DNA from: Amaurobius ferox
Lineage: Eukaryota; Arthropoda; Arachnida; Araneae; Amaurobiidae
NCBI GenBank assembly: GCA_951213105.1
Contig: OX578152.1
Span: 72,739,180-72,803,179 of the forward strand
DNA length: 64,000 nt
Direction: 5' to 3'
Below the pieces are notes generated by a model. The model saw only the letters and a program-made list of their open reading frames with translations, ran no database searches and was not told the DNA's origin. Positions 34,625-47,251 of this stretch are shown here, one piece after another. Position 1 is the stretch's first letter. Each line of letters starts with the position of its first letter. A program made the translations under genes and the position numbers.

Positions 34625-37600
34625 CAGTTGGCATACTTCTTCTATCACGTTTTGTTGCCGTGTTCGACAAACTGTTTTAAATATCCGCTAGGAGCGCTGC
34701 AATCACTTTAATAAATCGAGTGTGATCACTTTACTTTGCGTAAAACTTGCCAAATGTGACGCTTAGCAAGAAAACTGATTTGTTTAATAATTTGAGAAAA
34801 CCGATTCTGAGACACCTTCCATGTTATGATTTCGGAATCTTTCACCAGGAAGCGGATGTTTTACCATCTTTGTAATTTTTTTAATTTGCACTATCTGTCT
34901 ATTTCATTACTATAATGAAGCAATAAAATATTGAAGTGGTAATTTCGAATAGATTTTGGAATTTAACACTGTCATTTTAATTAATTTTTCCTCTCTTTTT
35001 TTCCTGCCATGAAGAAAGTTGGGAGTAGTTTCTTCTGTTGTAGCGAGCAGGTGGAGAAAGGAGATTTTCAGCGAAATTTATAATGAAAAATATCTGATAA
35101 TTACCTTAAACAAATATACAATGTATTTTGATAATTGGAAGAGTATGCATGAGAATTATAATTATTCATGAACTGTTGTATATGATAATATTCAAAATTG
35201 CATCCAATATAATTTTAGAATGATGTTTGTTATTTGTATACAATAAAAGCGTAAGTACACGAATTTGGAAGAACTCTTATTGTTCAGCTGTTTGAATTAT
35301 TTATTTTAATTGAAAACAATAATATACATAAATTGAAGAATATTTTAGAAATTTAGATAAGTTTATGGATATAACAAGGTAAGATGTTAGGCGATGTGCT
35401 GCCAGATTTCCCCATTCGGGAATTTCTTATCTTTCAGAGTCTCTCACGTATCGGAGAAAGATTTCAAAATCAGTGAAGCGACTTCTGCCCTCTGATACGT
35501 GGCGGGCTTGCTTCGACTATTTTACCTAAAGGCATCGCTTGCAGACTGCATAATATACAGTGTGCCCCACAGAAAGTGAACAGTGAAAGATGTTTTGAAC
35601 CGTTGGTTGTAAACCCATATTTCCAATTCCTAAAATGCTTTAACTAAGGTAGTTATGAAATAGCAATTTAAATGCTGTGTCGAATTTCTGTAAAAAGCCA
35701 AAAAAATTAACTTTTATACAGCCACGTTATCGAAAAAAGTCATATTACAAAAATGTTACTCATACCATATTTAGTATAACTGAAAAAGATTTAGCTGTAA
35801 TACAATCCGGTTTGACACAGTTATCGTTAATTAAAATTTTCATCGGGAACTAAGGGGCAACCATAAATCAACTTTTGCTGCAAATCACTTGTAAAATTCC
35901 TTAATTTCAAATCATTATTCAAGCAACATAAATCATTTATTTTCATAAAAATTATCACTACAGCAATTATTCTTGAAACTTGAAACCGAAGGCGAGTGAT
36001 CAAATGATTTTGAGTGAAAAAATTATTTTTTCATTTCCATAATCATTATTTACATAGATTTCTTTTTCAATAAATTTTTTCTTTCATTTTTTCAAAGAAA
36101 TTATCAAATATCCGCTCCCCTGCAAAAATCTGGGCCTTGAGGAATCATTTCATCCCCACCGCCTTCTCAACAGGCCTGCATACAAGGCCCGAAAAAGTTG
36201 CGATAAAAACTGCCTTTCGCACATTCTAGAAGTGCGCATTGGTATGCCTCTATGTGCACGCAGTACAAGTAGCATTTAGCAACCTTTTGGTGCCATCCAC
36301 GATGGCATGCTGAAATAGCAACCAACAAAATCTAGAGTGATATATGTGCCGAGACCATATGCATATAATAATTATTGTCTATTTTCCTGCATGTAATTCC
36401 CCCTGCCTTCCAAAATTTGAATCAAATTTGCTCCAAAATTCGTCGCCATGAGCCATGGCCCACTTTGTTCATACCTAAATACAGCCCTGCTCATATTTCA
36501 ACTTTTCATACTTTATCGAGAAATATCCATTTCCTTTTCACGGACACCAGTGTTGCACGAATACCAATTTAGAAAACGATGCTTTAAAACAGAATTTTAG
36601 AAGCACATATTCTCATACGGATTTTTACTTTTCTTTTATCCAGATCTTCATTTGGGACATTAATTCAAGTATCAAAATCTCGATTCGAATTCAAATTTGT
36701 TAGCATTCATACTGAAAAATGCATCGACAACTGCCTTGAGCGTCGTAATCAAAATGACTCCAAAAAAATTCTTCGCAAACTCAAGGAAAATCAAAGATTA
36801 ATATGACAAGCTCCTGTTGATAGGAGCGAAAGCAGAAATAGTTTCGAAAATGGCAGCCACCTGGAGAAAACGAAACTGGTGATGATGGATGAATCGAGTG
36901 GAGTTGAGTTGCAGGGGAAAAGAGGGCCTTAGGGAATAAAATGGGACTAAATATTTAGACACTGATTGCCGCGTTCTAAGAAAGGAATAAAAGTTGGATC
37001 ATCGAAAAAGGCTTCCTGGAATGGATGGTTTCGCAGGGCGAGTAATTTTTCAAATCTGAAATGTCTTCGCTATTATTAAATCAGACGATATTTATGAATG
37101 CGATTCCAGAAAAAAGATGATTTAATACGATATGAAATTTATTTGATTTCTGTTTACTACGTTTAAGTTGACGGATGATTTGTAGAATACTGGATGATAA
37201 CGATATTGGACAGGATTGTGCAGTCATTTTTATTATTTTTTATGAAGGAACATATTTCCAGTAAAATCTTTGAACATAAAAACCGCATCGAATTTTCATT
37301 AAGATTTCAGCTAAAATTCATATTTATTTGAAAATTCGGTAGTTGTGCTATTTATTTGAAAAAAATATTTGACAGCACAACTACCGGAATGCATTTAAAA
37401 ATATCGTGGAAAAGGTTGAAAAGAACATGAAATATTAGGAGTCTGAGGATGTACTTGACTTTTTCATATATGTATAAAAATTACGTAAGTAAAACATTTG
37501 TTTAAAATTATGTCTTAAATAATCTGAAAATAATAAAAGGAACTTCATTAGTAGCAGCATAAATAGTTGATTAAATGTATCAACAAATTTAGGGGGCAGA

Positions 37601-37715
37601 AAACCGTCTTCAAGATAAAATGAAAGAGCAATCGTACCAGCAAAGGTAAAAACTGGTTTGTCAATAAACGATTGCATCACGTGACACATGAAAAAATATG
37701 CCAAACGAAAATCTA
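34625..37715. other. Unassigned AT-rich sequence
   Basis: No gene, RNA or mobile element supported. Short frames at 36375-36572 and 37435-37704 lack any domain signature. Confidence 0.35.
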
Positions 37716-38312
37716 TATATACTAATTGCTAAGTGGCCGTTTGTCTGTCAGGCTTTTTTTAGGCACTTCCTGAATAAATAGAGACTTGCAATTTGGTACA
37801 CGGCTCGATCGTTCGATAAAACCCACTGGAAAAATCGAATTTTTCGAAAACATTCTCCAGAGGGGATGCTCTCCACCAAAACGTTCAAAACGTGAAATGA
37901 CAGGAAAGCATGCTTTGCCATAAGATTGAGACTTCAAATTTGGTGTATGGGTAAATTGTTCGAAAGGAAGAAAGTGCGCAATTTCAGATTTCCAATATTT
38001 TCTACTAAGGGTGGGCCGCATACCAAAATGTTCGATTTACCGAATAAATGAGAAAAGGCTCCTTTAAAATTTGATAGAGGCTTGAAATTTGGTATATGGA
38101 ATAATCATTTGATAAAAACACCCAAGACGATTATAGTTTTTCAAAAACGTTCGTTTAAGGGGGTGCTCCAGAGGAAAACGTTCGAAAGGTGAATTGATAA
38201 GAAAACATACTTCCGGATAAGATAGAGATTTGAAATTTGGTGTACGGGTAGAGAGTTTGGAAGGAAGAAAGTGCATAATTTCAGTTTTCCAATATTTTCT
38301 ACTTTAGGGGGT

Positions 38313-38698
38313 TGTTGTTATTGAGACCCAGACCGTCCGACCTACCAGAAAGGTGTAAGGTAACTGTTTGGACGGCCGGGAAGTGCCACCCAATTTATAC
38401 CGGAACCCAGTGGGGGAGGCATCCACAGGGACCGTACCCTCCTTCCCCTACCACCAACCTCTCGGAAGGACTTACGGACCCACATGTTTAACGTGATCGT
38501 ACTCCGCATGAACACGGCGGCAGTTGTGGCAGCGTGCCAATCCAGCGCGCAAACCACCGGGCTACCGCGCCCGAAATGTGCCAACAGCACGCGGTGTTCC
38601 CAGGTGGTCACCCGTCCAAGTACTAACCGCGCCCGATGCTGCCTGACTTCGGTTATCTAACGAGAACCGGTGTTTTCAGCACGGTACGGCCGTTGGCC
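38313..38698 (-). mobile_element. 5S rRNA-tRNA chimeric SINE, copy 2
   Basis: Same architecture as 4452-4835 on the opposite strand: 5S-like head (38697-38580), linker CACATTTC, tRNA-like segment with A box TAGCCCGGTGG but no B box, family body, (CAA)n-like tail. Flanked by the 14-bp duplication CTACTTTAGGGGGT (38299-38312 and 38699-38712), which is part of the host tandem repeat. The insertion is thus independent of copy 1. Its B-box region reads GCTGGATTGGCACGCTGCC, close to the 41304 copy. Confidence 0.9.
38580..38697 (-). rRNA. 5S rRNA-derived head of a SINE (not a stand-alone rRNA gene)
   Basis: 118 nt in the same register as 4452-4569. It keeps GCATCGGGCGCGGTTAGTAC then TTGGACGGGTGACCACCTGG, the part that corresponds to the 5S box C, and GCGTGCTGTTGGC at the 3' end. 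A single extra G lies between the target-site duplication and the first 5S base. Confidence 0.85.
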
Positions 38699-39300
38699 CT
38701 ACTTTAGGGGGTGTCGCACATAAAAATGCTCGATTTTCGGAATGAAGTAGAAACACTCCTTTTAGAACGTGATAGAGACTTGATATTTGGTATATGAGCG
38801 AATCATTTAATAAAAAACCCAAAAAGAATGGAGTTTTTCAAAAATGTATATTTAAGGGGGGTGGGTACTCTATAGAAAAACATTCAAAAGGTGACATGAT
38901 AGAAAAAGCAAGCTTCGCGATGAGATAGAGACTTCAAATTTGTTATAGTGTAGATAGTTAGAAAGGAAAAAAGAGTGCAATTTCAGTTTTCCAACATTTG
39001 CTATTGTAAGGGGTGCCGCACACTAAAATGTTCGATTTGACGAACAAATGAAAAACGCCTTTTTTACATTGTGACACGCTTCCTTTAGTTTGCGATATAG
39101 ACTTGATATTTGGTATATGGGCAAATCATCTGATAAAAAACCCAAGGAGAACAGAGTTTTTCAAAAATGTTCATTTATGGGTGTGCTTCACAGAAAAACG
39201 TTCATATTTACAATATTTTCTTCTTTAGGGAGTTCCGCACCCTAAAATTTTCGATTTGCCGAATAAATGTGAAATGCGAATTATTAAAAAAAATGACAAT

Positions 39301-41303
39301 ATTCAGTGGTTGCTTATTGTGAGACCGTTGATTTTTAACGGGTATTCGGCTAGTATTTATAATAGCACATATTTCCTTTTAACAGTAATCTAACAACATT
39401 TCAAGATTGTTTTATATAAAATTTATGTATTATTTACAGAAATATAAAATTATTTTCAATCGTGTATAAGCGTACACGCTAAAAGTGTGAATATTCTGTT
39501 AAATGACGAAAAGGCTATATGATCACAATGAAGTTTTTACTGTTTATAAAATCTCAGCTAACGTTCTAGTGCTTTTATAGTTAAACATTTTTAAATCTAT
39601 CTATATATGTTAAAATTACATTACATGTGTGACTTATCAATTGTTTTCCAAACTTGAACAATACATACCAGCCGTTTTTTACACAAACCACCTAATGCCT
39701 GGTAATAAATATTTATAGAATGCAGACATACACAAATATAGATATTTTATATAAATTAATTTCGTTTGTACTTTTGTACAAATTTTCATTCAACAAGTTT
39801 TCTTTTAATTCCTTTATTGTCATTGTACTGACTGAAAATTTTGCAGTCAAAGATACTGCGGAATTGTCCAAATATTTTTACAATAAAATCTGAGGAAGCT
39901 ATTTATAAGTCTTAAAAACCCTTATCTACTTCTCAATTGTAGAAAAGAAAATCGAAACAAGATCATACATGTAATTTTATTGCGATTTTTATTTTCTGTT
40001 AACATTTATGTTAAACTAGACTTGGTCCTGCTTTGAAACAATCAGTGAGTTGCTCATTGATGTAATCTAAAGTAACATACCTAGTTCGGTGAAATATGTT
40101 ACAAATTATATTATGTTTTCCAATATGTGTGGAAATTTAAATGAGTTTCGATAATTATACATATGTAAATAGAAAAAGCTGCTTTACATACATACAAATG
40201 TTACCACCTGAAATTAGATGAAGACAACTAATAACTTCAAATTGTTTAAAAAATGATATTCTGCAGTACTGTAGTCAAAGAAAGAAAAAAGGATGTAGAA
40301 TCATGTTAGTAACGTTTGGGTGTTGCGTTTCAAATTGCCGACCGCCCCCATTCCCGCCCATAGTTACTGCTAGAAACTCGTATCAATATCATTTTAAAGC
40401 GATCTGAATATATTTTATAGAACGGGTTCGTCTAAATCTCAAGTATATCCTGTAGTGCTTGAGAATACTCAAAAGTACTCGTAAGTGTTAGAAGTGGTAA
40501 AATTAACATGTTTTTTCCGAAGGTAGAGATGTAGATGGTTTTTATTATTTGTGAAAATGGTTAACGTGTTTTTAGTTGTTCAGTATTTTGACATTCTTTG
40601 GCATTAAATTAATATGCTATTTGGTGTGAGGGTTGTGGTTTTCTGAGTTTGTTTTTTGTTTTATTGTAGATATAGGGTTTTACCCCTTTCATTTTACGTC
40701 TGCTTAAATACTGCCTTCGATTTCTCGTTTATTTCTTTTAAAATTTGTCATTTTACACGAATTTATTGCTAATATTATTAAACAATATTTGACCTGAGGC
40801 AGGCATTTGCTGCGTGTATTCTTTCTGCAAAAATGTACGCAGTCGAATCTAATTCTTTCCGATATAATTTCGAACAAAATCTTTTGGGTGACAATTGCAG
40901 GAGATGTATAAATTATCATTGGTTTTTCTTTATTTTGGGCTTAAATGCACAATTTGCTGGGGGTCGAGGACAAGTGATTTTCAGTTTGTAAATGCTCCTC
41001 AACCTGAGCTGAACGACGACTGAAATAAATAAATGAATAAATATATGATAATTTGCATTTCAAACCCCTGGCCTGCAGTGATCTACAATACATTGCTTGT
41101 GTAACGATTAATTGAAATTATTTCGAAAGTTTATTTGTTTAAAAATATGAAATGTAATATCAATCGCTAGAGTGAAGCGAGTATCAAATACGCAGCAGTT
41201 TTATCTGTAAACAATACACTTTCATCAGATATTCTAGATATTCTCTATCTTATTTATATCTCTATCTTATTTATATCTAATGAGAATGATGTTCTAATGA
41301 GGA
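39301..41303. other. Unassigned AT-rich sequence
   Basis: No gene supported. The minus-strand frame at 40704-40919 has no recognisable domain. Confidence 0.35.
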
Positions 41304-41567
41304 TGTTGTTGTTGAGACCCAGACCGTCCGACCTACCAGAAAGGTGTAAGGTAGCTGTTTAGACGGCCAGGAAGTGCCACCCAATTTAGACCGGAACCCA
41401 GTGGGGGAGGTATCCACAGGGACCGTACCCTCCTTCCCCTTCCACCAACCTTCGGAAGGACTTACGGACCCACATGTTTAACGTGATCGTACTCCGCATG
41501 AACACGGCGGCTGTTGTGGCAGCGTGCAAATCCAGCCCGCAAACCACCGGGCTACCGCGCCCAAAAG
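41304..41567 (-). mobile_element. SINE of the B-box-less subfamily, 5'-truncated
   Basis: The minus strand starts TTCTTTTGGGCGCGGTAGCC and continues with GGTTTGCGGGCTGGATTTGC and ACGCTGCC, the same B-box-less region as copy 2, then the body and a CAACAACAAC tail. The first bases resemble the 5S-tRNA linker of copy 1 (CTCTTTTCGGGCGCGG). It therefore looks like a chimeric SINE that lost its 5S part. I see no target-site duplication. Confidence 0.8.
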
Positions 41568-41991
41568 AACGCTTATTGTAAAATATGTTTCGAAAAAACA
41601 TCCTAAGTGCTGTAATTATGATGTTGATTTTGAATTAAAGGTATATTGTTTTTTTCTATGGCGGTCAAATTGACCGCTGCCCGTCGTTCTAGGTAGTTCA
41701 AAATATCCGTTCTAGTGTTAATAAATTTGAGTTGGTTTGGTGACACGTGACCTCGTGTCGTTTTTGCCGTCAAGTTTTCCATTTCCACGATAATTATTAC
41801 GAGTTTGTAAGAGTGCCGAATATTTCCCTAATTAATCAGCCCCTATTGACTTAATTTAATCTGGTGCACCTAATTCCTGTGCAGCTTTCATGAAGATTTT
41901 ACAGTTGCAAATCAGACGTAGCGTCAAACTAAACGAAATTTTTATTTATATTTATTATTTTTAAAAGAAATTTATGGTAGATAAATTTTAT

Positions 41992-42136
41992 ATTGGCGTT
42001 GTCATATAAATTTGAATCCCCCACATGTTTTACCCACCTATTTAACGTGATACACATGTTTAACGTGATCGTACTCCGCGTGAACACGGCGGAAGTTTTG
42101 GCAGTGTCTGGAATCGAACCCGGGCCTACCGAGTCT
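41992..42136 (-). mobile_element. tRNA-headed SINE, 5' fragment
   Basis: Complement of the tRNA head and first part of the body: GGGTTCGATTCCAG B box at 42125-42110 and CGTGTTCACGCGGAGTACGA. A short local duplication (TTTAACGTGATACACATG) lies where the body breaks off. Confidence 0.8.
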
Positions 42137-42764
42137 AATGAGGATTTGAAGGAACTTCATAGCAAGCAAAATACCACCCAGAGTATTTCATATATTAAAA
42201 ATATTACGGCACTGTTGATTCAAGAGATTGAAACTGACAAAGATATTTACACCGTGGAAACGGCAGATTAATAAATTCGATTAATATTGTAATGTCTTTG
42301 ATATATATCTTTTATGAACAGTTAAATATCGGAATTTGTATATTTGTAAAACGATATGAAATGTCGTGGTGTTGTGACTCCCCCACCTTCCCTATTCACT
42401 CAGTGCAAATTAAATGTATTTGAACAGTTCGCCAAGTAATTATAAATGTTTTCATTCGACATTCTTATGCATCGATTCAAATGTATTTTATTTATAATCT
42501 GATTTCATATACATCCCATCTGTGTGATAGAACAGGAATATCCCATTTTCTCAAGTTTGCTATCGATGTTCCAAGTGGTTTTGCAATTTATTCAAGTATG
42601 ACAGCGTTTTTCCATTTGGTATTCTGCTACAATTGATTTAATGTATTTACATTTTAATTGCTTATATTTAAAACACACACGTGCTCACCTTTGAAATTAA
42701 AATGCTAGAATGTTTAATAAATAATATTTTAATTTCACTAGAAAAATTATACACATGGAAGCCG

Positions 42765-43058
42765 GGGGCGCGGTAGCCCATTTGTTAGCGCGCTGGAATT
42801 GCACTCGGTAGGCCCGGGTTCGATTCCAGCCACTGCCAAAACTGCCGCCATGTTCATGCGGAGTACGATCACGTTAAACATGTGGGTCCGAAAGTCCTTC
42901 CGAGAGGTTGGTGGTAGGGGAAGGAGGGTACGGTCCCTGTGGATGCCTCCCCGACTGGGTTCCGGTCTAAATTGGGTGGCACTTCCCGACCGTCCAAACT
43001 GTTACCTTACACCTTTCTGGTAGGTCGGACGGTCTGGGTTTCAACAACAACAACAACA
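42765..43058 (+). mobile_element. tRNA-headed SINE, full length
   Basis: A box TAGCCCATTTG and B box GGTTCGATTCC both present, complete body, (CAA)n tail. Flanked by the 14-bp duplication ACACATGGAAGCCG (42751-42764 and 43059-43072). No 5S part: the element begins at GGGGCGCGG. Confidence 0.93.
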
Positions 43059-43074
43059 ACACATGGAAGCCGAA

Positions 43075-44188
43075 TTTTCAGTCTTTTGGTGGAATGGGTG
43101 ATTATTCATGGCGACGGTGGGGCAAGGAACAAATTACTTTTCAATGGTACTGTGAATTTTAATTAAGTATATAATTTGAAAAAGTTAAATTTATTGTAGG
43201 AGCCCTGCTATAAATACTTCGTATTCCCAACCACGAGCTCCGAATCACGTGTATACTGTAGCGCCTTTCAAGTTTCACTCTCATTTCCTCACCACACTTC
43301 TCCCTATTTGCTCTCGTTTTGGCGCCACAACATATGGAACAGAGTTCTTCCTCCAATTTAGGATGCATTCGATTCAGCTCTAGGCCCCAGATCCCGTCCT
43401 CAAGCGCAGTATATTCTCGAAAGTCTGTATGCAATTCAAACAGCGATAACTAATGGACTTTTTTCATAATCGATTAGTCTCATATAAGGTCATAAATTTC
43501 AAAATTACATCATTAGATCGGTGAACCCCACTTAATCTAACTGAGAATTCCAAACGACTATCATACATTCTATTACTACCATTCAACTATTAGAAATAGC
43601 CAATTTTCGAGCGATTCGATCGTAGAGAAATGATTCGAATATAAAGCCAATTGATTCTCGTATGAATTTCCTTCTGTTGAATCAAGCGAAATACATTGCT
43701 GCAAATTAACTGGATAGACCCATTCAAACAATACGAATCCGACTGACATGGAATAAATATATCCACGGTTATTTTTGTTCGATGTGAACCAGAAATTTTG
43801 TGGAATACCAGAATTCCAGAACCCAACGTGTGCGATTGATGTTTCGTAAAGGACAGATCACCAGTCTCGAAGCGCCTTTAATTTCCAATTTCAACATATG
43901 GTTCTTATCTTCATGCTATGACATTATTTCATTGACCCATGATATGGAGGCTCGATTTTTTTTTTATTTACTATTTTACTTTTGACGTGGCTCTTAGTGT
44001 GGCAGTTAATTGCACATTTGGGTTTAGTCAGTTTAGGGGGGGGGGGGATACAGATCTGAGGGTTACTTAGCAATTTGGCAGTTTAAGGATTAAGAACATT
44101 TTTAAAGTTGAAAAATATTGATCGCAATTTTTAATTAATTTCAATTTAATTAATTTCAATTTTAGAGAAGGGATTTACCTAAATCCGG
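43075..44188. other. Unassigned sequence
   Basis: No gene supported. A short G run lies at 44036-44048. Confidence 0.35.
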
Positions 44189-44610
44189 TTATTCAAGGTT
44201 AAGTACTGCACGGAGTCTCTTACGAGATTTGGCCTTGCGATGATCATAGTCAGGTAGACTGATTAGAAGTTCATTTGGAACTGAAGGCAGGTTGTCGTAG
44301 AATTTTAACGCTAGCTTTTTAATATGAGCTCTCACGGTTTTTATTTTAAAGTATTTCTAATCACCGAGTTCCTTAAATATCTAGGGGCTTACCTGATACA
44401 CCTAAGGATTTTATTTTGTCTTGTTTCCAGGAAGTATATGGTAGTTTTACAGGCATATCCCCATACGGGTGCTGCATACAGCATTCCCGGGCAGATGACC
44501 GATTTGTACATTAGAAGTTTGCTTTGATAACTAAGATTTCCGTTTCCTATCATTGGGTAATAAAGCTCCTGTGATATTATGCGCATTTTTGATTATGTCT
44601 GTTACGTGCA
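44189..44610 (-). pseudogene. Non-LTR retrotransposon (jockey-like) RT, C-terminal relic
   Basis: Reading on the minus strand: LSYQSKLLMYKSVICPGMLY, then AAPVWGYACKTTI and RQNKILRCIR, the conserved thumb/C-terminal segment of jockey-clade reverse transcriptases (family form LYKSxLRPxLTYxxPVW, with QNKxLRxI). After a stop and a frameshift it continues VRAHIKKLALKFYDNLPS, VPNELLISLPDY, DHRKAKSRKRLRAVLNLE and a stop at 44189-44191. The palm with the catalytic Asp residues and the endonuclease are missing. It is a typical 5'-truncated, decayed LINE copy. Confidence 0.75.
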
Positions 44611-45429
44611 GTTGCGTAGTGCTTGGTTGTTTATATACAGAGGCGGCAGGGGTTTATGCTTCCTAGAGAAATAAATCCAATACCCAATTCGTAATAATGA
44701 TTTCGAGAGTAATAAATCGAAAATCCCGTGCGGAGTAATGCTTCCTTTTATGTAAATGATTATTTTGGTGCTTATTACTGGTAGTTTTATAAGTATATTT
44801 TGAATTTCAGGGTTTTCAATCTTTTCTATGAATAGACAATGGAAACAGATATTTCGAGTAATGGACTATGTTTTAACTGGACTGTGTTTAAATGGACTAT
44901 GTTTTAATTGTTGATAAATATTACAAAATTTAAAAACAAAAAAATTGCATTTGACCTTGTTTGAAAAAAAAAATAAAATCAGTAAAAACACAAGATAAAA
45001 TAAAGGGTACGTAAAATGGATCTTCACCGAAAAACCATGCTTATGTATCGATATATTTTTGAACGAGAGACACATAAATTTATTGTTTGTTCTAGCACTA
45101 GCAGACAGAAATTCCAAAAAAGTCGATAGTTTCCTTTTTACAGATTTTTGAAAGAGTGAAATCTGTTATTTCATTAAATGTGGTAATTGTCGGGTATTTC
45201 TCATTCAAAACTGTGGCATACAAGTGTCAAATTAAACAAATTGAAATTCCTCAATTACACAAAATAATCATTATTTAGACGGTATCTACTAGTTATAGTA
45301 TAAATTGTGTACGCCCTCGTTAGTCCACGTCCATTTTTAGCATTTGGAGTTTTCTTAGGGCATTGTAATAGTGTTTATATGTAATAAATATAAAAGAGTG
45401 GGGGTAAACCTTCATGTGGATGGTTTCAT

Positions 45430-46900
45430 TATAATTCAATATTACCGAGGATGAAGAAATAATCAAGTAAAAATGCAAAAATTTAAATAAATTTTCTGTC
45501 TGGGGTTCATATTTGTACAAATATTACCTTTTCTGGTCTAAATTTAATTTTTTATTTATAGTCGGAAAGTTCGTAGCTAAATTTTTTCAGCGACAGGCAT
45601 TTGTACTGCTCTTAGTATAAGGATATCCGCTTTAAGCTTAAATTTTTCCATACAGAGTTTAAGATGGCAAAAATCAAAAGTTTAATTAAAAGTTGAATTT
45701 TTCGTAGATACCGCTAAAATATCAATAGAATATATTATATAATGAATTATTTCGTTTAATTCAAAATCATTATTGTAGAATTCCATCCGAATCCAGAAAG
45801 CTGCGAAAGCAGCGAATTAAACGAGCCAATAAATAGCACAAGACCCACTCTGACGCCATTACTACAGTGGCTAGAAGGGAGTTCTAGACACTGTACCATA
45901 ACTGACGACCGGTAAAAACTTCAGAGAACTGCGCTTGTGCACGGAGATCTTAGTTTAGATTACGATCTCAACATCACTTATCTGTTAAAGTTACTATTAT
46001 ATTAATTTGCTCAATCTATTAATTAATACTATAAGATAGTTTAGAATATTAAATTCTAAAATATAGCTGATACTTAAAATGAACTGCGCCTGTGCAAGGA
46101 GAATTTTGTTTTAAATTACGATCTCGGTATAACTCAATTAGTATTATTCAAGGAGATTTAAATATATTTAAATAATTCAATATTACCCAGGATGATGAAA
46201 TAATCAAGTAAAAATGCAAAATTTAAACAAATTTTCTGTCTGGGGTTCATATTTGTACAAATATTACCTTTTCTGGTCTAAATTTAATTTTTTATTTATA
46301 GTCGGAAAGTTCGTAGCTAAATTTTTTCAGCGGCAGGCATTTGTACAGCGTTTAGAATAAGGATATCCGTTTTAAGATTAACTATTTTCATACAGAAAAA
46401 TCAAAAGTTTAATCAAAAGTCGGATTTTTCGCAGTTACCGCTAAAATATCAATAGAATATATTATATAATGAATGATTTCGTTTCAATAACAGTTTTTAG
46501 TTTGTGTTAAGTTCATATCCAGAAAACTGCGACGGCAGCGAATTAAATGAGTCGATAAATAGCACAAGACCCATGTCGACGCCATTACCGACGACTAATA
46601 ACAGATTCAGAAAACTGCGCTTGTGCACTGAGATATTAGTTTACATTACGATCTCAGCATCACTTATCTGTTAAAGTTACTATTATATTAATTTGTTCAA
46701 TCTATTAATTAATATTATTAGATGGTTTAGAACATTAAATTCTAAATTATAGCTGATACTTAAAATGAACTGCAAATGTGCAAGGAGAATTTTATTTTAA
46801 ATTACGATCTCGGTATAACTCAATTAGTATTATTCAAGAAGATTTGAATATATTTAAATCTCCTTCGTATTATTGGATTGCATAGAATATTAAACTCATA
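45430..46900 (+). repeat. Two tandem units of about 743 bp
   Basis: ATAATTCAATATTACC.AGGAT begins at about 45432 and again at about 46174. Each unit runs through TACCTTTTCTGGTCTAAATT, CAGCG.CAGGCATTTGTAC, TATCAATAGAATATATTATA and GATTACGATCTCA/G. A third copy lies at 57188-57790 in the right duplication. Confidence 0.85.
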
Positions 46901-47008
46901 TTAAACTAATTTAAAGATATTTTAAGTTATTAAAGAAATAACTAAATATTAAACTAAATTAAAAATATAATAGATGGCTAAATTTGATATAGATATATTT
47001 TAATCATT

Positions 47009-47251
47009 TTGAGAGCAATTGTTGCTATTAAAATATGCTTAAAATGTTTATGTGTTTTAATTTATAAAGATATTTTGGACTTGCTTCGACAATGTAAATT
47101 TTATTATTATAATGGAGAGTTGGAAATAGATCAAGCTTCATCTGAAAAGTCCAGAACGTTTGAAACTAGAATGAGACGTTATATAATGATTAAAAACAAA
47201 CTTCTAAATTTCAAATATATTTTAGAAAATTCAAATAAAATAGTAGCCTAG
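47009..47251 (+). CDS. Hypothetical short frame, doubtful
   Basis: An 80-codon frame that ends with a Lys/Arg-rich stretch (EKSRTFETRMRR) and stops at TAG. The paralogous segment 58080-58320 keeps the last 45 or so codons and the same stop, with about ten substitutions and no frameshift, but has a stop earlier. It could be the end of a decayed repeat-coded gene. I recognise no family and see no start or splice evidence. Confidence 0.15.
   Translation: MRAIVAIKICLKCLCVLIYKDILDLLRQCKFYYYNGELEIDQASSEKSRTFETRMRRYIMIKNKLLNFKYILENSNKIVA

Larger units (their letters stand above)
37720..39300 (+). repeat. Diverged tandem array, about 150-bp half-units in 300-bp pairs
   Basis: The phrase GAGACTTGAAATTTGGTATA (variants) recurs at 37781, 37925, 38077, 38223, 38770, 38926 and 39098. 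Two alternating half-unit types differ in what follows (TTGATAAAAAACCCAA against GTTCGAAAGGAAGAAAGTGC). The break between 38223 and 38770 is the SINE at 38313-38698. Minus-strand frames are by-products of the repeat. Confidence 0.85.
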
